Below, piece by piece: positions 60,922-64,000 of a stretch of DNA of 64,000 bases (the stretch's first letter is position 1; each line of letters begins with the position of its first letter). The position numbers were made by a program, and so were the translations under genes. The stretch is taken from the NCBI RefSeq assembly GCF_009557055.1, contig NZ_CP045649.1, forward strand, positions 1,897,501 through 1,961,500. The letters are read 5' to 3'. This DNA comes from Nocardioides sp. dk884 (GTDB lineage: Bacteria > Actinomycetota > Actinomycetes > Propionibacteriales > Nocardioidaceae). The notes under the pieces were generated by a model. It saw only the letters and a list, made by a program, of their open reading frames with translations. It did no database searches and had not been told where the DNA came from.

Positions 60922-62445
60922 ATGAGCGAGGTGGCCGGTGAGCTGGCCCGCGTGCGCAGCGCGTTCGAGCAGCCCACGCTGACGCTGCTGCACCAGCGCC
61001 AGGCGCCGGTGGTGATCACGGTGTTCCGCGCGGCGTTCGGGCGCGACAACCGCCCGGTGTCGACCGGGCGCCTGCACGCCCAGGTCGAGGAGCACCTCAC
61101 CGAGCTGCGCCTCGCCGGCGAGCGCGACCTGCCCCAGGGCACCGGACGCGACCTGTGCCAGCGCTGGATGAAGGGGCAGTGGCTGGTCCGCTCCCTCGAC
61201 GAGACCGGCAACGAGGTCTACACGCTGACCTCCCACGCCCAGCAGGCGCTGGAGCAGGTCAAGGCGCTCTCCCGCGACCGGGCCACGCTCAGCGAGCACC
61301 GGATCGGGACGCTGCTCTCGACCGTGCGCCGCTTCAACAGCGAGGCCAACCCCGACCCCGGCGCCCGCGTCGGCATCCTCAACGCCGAGATCGGCCGGCT
61401 GCAGGCCGAGCGCGACCGGCTGCTCGAGGGCGGCGACGTGGACGCCGCCGACGAGGACTACATGGCCCAGGGCTTCACCGAGCTGCAGCTGCTGGTCTCC
61501 GCGCTGCCCAGCGACTTCGCCCGCGTCGAGGAGCGCTTCGCCGAGATCCGCGCCGAGATCCTGGCGGCGTTCCGCGCCGAGCAGCGCCCGGCCGGCGAGG
61601 TGGTCGATGAGTACCTCGCCCGCGCCGACACCCTGATGACCGCCACCCCCGAGGGCCGCGCCTTCGAGGGCGCCTTCGCGCTGCTGCGCGACGACGAGCT
61701 CGTGGCCCAGCTGCGCGACGACCTCTCCGCGCTGCTCGAGCACCCGCTGTCCGGCGCGATCCTCGCCGACGTGGACCGCGCCGAGCTCCGCGGCACGGTG
61801 CGCCTGATCCGCGAGGGCCTGGAGCGCGTGCTCGCCCAGCGCGCGCGGGTCACCGCCACGCTCAAGGAGTACATCGTTGCCCACGACGCGGCCCGCGACC
61901 GCGAGCTGGAGCAGACCCTGCGCCAGGTCGAGTCCGAGCTGATGACCTGGATGGACAACACCGGCCCGCGCACCGTGCTGGACATGCCGCTGCTGCCGGA
62001 CCGGGTCGGCGTGGAGCACCTGCGCGAGCGCTTCTACGACCCCGCCGACCACGTGCGACCGGTCCGGCTCCCGGCCCCGCCACCGCCGCCCGCGACGCGC
62101 CCGACGTACGAGCAGCTGCGCGCGCAGGGCGGGCCGTCGGTGCCCGAGCTGCGGACCCGCTTCGTGGCCGCCCTCGCCGCCGCGGACGCCGCCTCGCTCG
62201 GCGCGTTCTTCGACGCCCTCGAGCCCGAGCTGCGCCGCCCGGTCGAGATCTTCGGCCTGCTGCACCTGGCCGCCGAGCGCGAGCTGGCCGTCGGCGGCGA
62301 CCCCGAGACCTACCGCGCGGTGCGTCCCGACGGCACCCAGCGCGCGTTCGCGGTGCCCCGCGTCGAGCTGCGCCAGCCCGACGACCCGGCCGCACCGCCG
62401 GCCGACCCCACCCACGACCGATCCCGCACGGAGGCCCCCCGATGA
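60922..62445 (+). CDS. jetA: Wadjet system protein JetA (DUF3375)
   Basis: A 507-residue protein of the DUF3375 family, the kleisin-like subunit of the JetABCD (Wadjet) complex. The N-terminal winged-helix region includes TLTLLHQRQAPVVITVFRAAF and DLCQRWMKGQWLVRSLDETGNE. A long helical middle follows (AEIGRLQAERDRLL, LLVSALPSDFARVEERFAEI). Wadjet recognises and cuts closed-circular plasmid DNA by loop extrusion. The gene leads an operon with jetB and jetC, both joined by ATGA overlaps. A GGTGGAG ribosome site precedes the ATG. Confidence 0.92.
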   Translation: MSEVAGELARVRSAFEQPTLTLLHQRQAPVVITVFRAAFGRDNRPVSTGRLHAQVEEHLTELRLAGERDLPQGTGRDLCQRWMKGQWLVRSLDETGNEVYTLTSHAQQALEQVKALSRDRATLSEHRIGTLLSTVRRFNSEANPDPGARVGILNAEIGRLQAERDRLLEGGDVDAADEDYMAQGFTELQLLVSALPSDFARVEERFAEIRAEILAAFRAEQRPAGEVVDEYLARADTLMTATPEGRAFEGAFALLRDDELVAQLRDDLSALLEHPLSGAILADVDRAELRGTVRLIREGLERVLAQRARVTATLKEYIVAHDAARDRELEQTLRQVESELMTWMDNTGPRTVLDMPLLPDRVGVEHLRERFYDPADHVRPVRLPAPPPPPATRPTYEQLRAQGGPSVPELRTRFVAALAAADAASLGAFFDALEPELRRPVEIFGLLHLAAERELAVGGDPETYRAVRPDGTQRAFAVPRVELRQPDDPAAPPADPTHDRSRTEAPR

Positions 62446-63173
62446 GCACCACCGCCGAGCCGGCTGCGCCGGAGGAGTACGACGGTGAGCAGCCGGCCGA
62501 GCCCAGCGAGCTGCTGGCCTCGGTGTCGCTCTTCGAGGGCGACGAGGGCACCCTCGAGCAGTCCGAGCGGCAGGCGCTCGTCGCGCTGCTCAAGCAGCGC
62601 TTCATCAGCGCGCGCACCCACCCCCGCGACTGGCAGGTGCTCGTGGAGAACGAGCAGCTGCTGCGCTCCCGGCTCAACGACCTGTTCCTGGAGCTCCAGG
62701 TGGACCGGATCCGCGAGGTCGCCTGGAAGCGTCAGGCCTTCTCCGAGACCGGCCAGCGCTTCCCGACGCTGCTGCACGACACCGCCTGGAGCCGCGAGGA
62801 GACGATCGTGCTGGTGCACCTGCGCGACCGGTTCCGCTCGGCGACCGCGGCGGGGGAGGACCGGGTCTTCGTCGACCGCGAGGACCTTGTCGAGCACGTC
62901 TCCGGCTTCCGTCCCGTGCACAGCACCGACCTGTCCGGCGATGAGAAGCGGGCCCGCAACGCCGTCGCCAGCGTGCAGAAGGCCGGTCTGCTGATCGGCT
63001 CGCCGACCGACGACCGCTTCGAGATCAGCGAGGCCGTCGAGTCGCTGCTCCCCCTCGAGGTGCTCCAGGAGCTGCTGGTCACGCTGCGCCGCGCCAACGA
63101 GGCGCCGCCCGAGCCGGCCGACGACGTGCTGTTCGGCGACGACCGCCCCGACCGTGAGGAGGCTCAGGCATGA
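62442..63173 (+). CDS. jetB: Wadjet system protein JetB (DUF4194)
   Basis: A 243-residue protein of the DUF4194 family, the KITE-like subunit of Wadjet. An acidic N-terminus is followed by LFEGDEGTLEQSERQALVALL, KQRFISARTHPRDWQVLVEN and the helix DRIREVAWKRQAFSE, then a winged-helix region with FVDREDLVEHVSGF. It overlaps jetA and jetC by four bases. Length is normal for the family. Confidence 0.92.
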   Translation: MSTTAEPAAPEEYDGEQPAEPSELLASVSLFEGDEGTLEQSERQALVALLKQRFISARTHPRDWQVLVENEQLLRSRLNDLFLELQVDRIREVAWKRQAFSETGQRFPTLLHDTAWSREETIVLVHLRDRFRSATAAGEDRVFVDREDLVEHVSGFRPVHSTDLSGDEKRARNAVASVQKAGLLIGSPTDDRFEISEAVESLLPLEVLQELLVTLRRANEAPPEPADDVLFGDDRPDREEAQA

Positions 63174-64000
63174 GCACCACCCAGCAGCCCGAGCCCGGGA
63201 CCCAGCCCCAGCCCCCGATCAAGCCGGAGCCGCAGGTCCCCGCCGCGGTGCTCCCCGAGCGCCTCCAGGACGACCCCGCCCGGGTGGAGACCGAGGTCGG
63301 CAGCGTCGGGCTCTTCGACGAGGACGTCGTGCTGACGCCGTCCGACGACACGCTGCAGTGGCGCGCCGAGGTGCTCCAGATGGTCAACTGGGGCGGCTTC
63401 TCCGGCCGGGTCGCGATCGACCTGCACGCCGACGCCACGATGATCTCCGGCGCCTCCGGCGTCGGCAAGAGCACGCTGCTCGACGCCTACACGGCGCTGA
63501 TGATGCCCTCCGACACCCGCTTCAACGGCGCCTCCAACGACGCCGTCACCGGGCGCGCCCGCGGCGCCGGGCAGCGCAACCTGCTGTCCTACCTGCGCGG
63601 CGCGGTCGACGTGGTCGACGACCCGCGCACCGGCCGCCCGGTCGAGCGGCTGCTGCGCGGACGCGACGGGGACACCTGGGGCGCGGTCGCGATGACGTTC
63701 GTCAACGACGAGGAACGCCGCTTCACCGCGCTGCGCACCTACTACGTGCCCCGTCGCGCGACCCGCTCGGGCGAGGTCCAGATGCAGCTGGTCACCCTCG
63801 ACGCCGCGATCGACCTGGCCACCCTCGAGGCGGCCGTCCCGGACCGCTTCCACGCCAACACGCTCAAGAAGCTCAGCCCCGGGCTGCGGGTGCACCGCAC
63901 CTACACCGAGTTCTCCGCCGTGCTGCACGCCCGCCTCGGCATCGGCGCGAACGGCGACGGGGCCAAGGCGCTCGGGCTGCTGGCCCGCATCCAGGCCGGC
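63170..64000 (+). CDS. jetC: Wadjet system SMC-like ATPase JetC, N-terminal part (cut by window edge)
   Basis: The first 277 residues of an SMC/SbcC-like ATPase, open to the window end. A variable Pro-rich N-terminus of about 70 residues leads into LQMVNWGGFSGRVAIDLH and the Walker A ISGASGVGKSTLLDAYTAL, the form seen in JetC/MksB-type proteins. LMMPSDTRFNGASNDA and RGAGQRNLLSYLRGAVD are also typical. The coiled coil, signature and Walker B would lie beyond the edge, as should jetD, the nuclease subunit. Confidence 0.93.
   Translation, partial: MSTTQQPEPGTQPQPPIKPEPQVPAAVLPERLQDDPARVETEVGSVGLFDEDVVLTPSDDTLQWRAEVLQMVNWGGFSGRVAIDLHADATMISGASGVGKSTLLDAYTALMMPSDTRFNGASNDAVTGRARGAGQRNLLSYLRGAVDVVDDPRTGRPVERLLRGRDGDTWGAVAMTFVNDEERRFTALRTYYVPRRATRSGEVQMQLVTLDAAIDLATLEAAVPDRFHANTLKKLSPGLRVHRTYTEFSAVLHARLGIGANGDGAKALGLLARIQAG

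Overview
The window is high-GC actinobacterial DNA. GC-rich third positions, frequent GTG starts, gene chains joined by 4-base ATGA/GTGA overlaps, DtxR/IdeR-type iron boxes, an actinobacterial-type LexA box and DUF222/HNH proteins all point to an actinobacterium. A Nocardioides-like member of the Propionibacteriales is my best guess, but that is inference from gene style, not from a marker gene. No phage, IS element, CRISPR array or rRNA is seen.

Layout. Bases 1-3.2 kb hold an edge-truncated DUF222/HNH gene with an upstream SOS-box-like site, a zinc-ribbon membrane protein, a methyltransferase and an unknown gene. From 3.2 to 5.7 kb there is a TetR regulator with a small membrane protein and a clear operator palindrome, then a DHA2-type MFS exporter with its own terminator. 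From 5.9 to 8.3 kb lies a polar amino-acid ABC importer. From 8.5 to 15.4 kb is a mixed housekeeping stretch: a second DUF222/HNH protein, a SigE-family sigma factor with an apparently split membrane partner, a DHFR-like reductase, a STAS protein, a GNAT protein, a decayed endonuclease/phosphatase gene and tRNA-Pro(GGG). From 15.5 to 23.2 kb is a complete kdpFABCDE potassium-uptake and sensing operon, including the 29-residue KdpF.

The core of the window, 23.8 to 56.5 kb, is an iron locus. A five-gene overlapping operon (SDR dehydrogenase, isochorismate synthase, 2,3-dihydroxybenzoate-AMP ligase, isochorismatase/aryl carrier protein, single-module C-A-PCP-TE synthetase) plus a phosphopantetheinyl transferase should make a catecholate. 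The adenylation pocket reads as a serine code and there is a Fes-like esterase, so the likely product is enterobactin-type. Uptake is duplicated: a seven-gene operon (binding lipoprotein, two surface proteins of which one carries LPVTG, two FecCD permeases, ATPase, esterase) and a separate four-gene ABC importer on the other strand. A third arm is a siderophore-interacting flavin reductase followed by an IrtAB-like ABC pair whose ATPase defects are complementary. Four iron boxes (23851, 36629, 37466, 52069) tie these units together. Two further secreted proteins, one with a beta-propeller, share a domain with the surface proteins of the uptake operon; this family is the least explained part of the locus.

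The right end holds a CopC-CopD/CtaG copper gene pair, an orphan LuxR-type response regulator, and the first genes of a Wadjet (JetABC) plasmid-defence operon that runs off the window. Three intergenic clusters of ~22-bp tandem repeats (23.8, 45.5 and 60.7 kb) are also present; two of them belong to the same sequence family.
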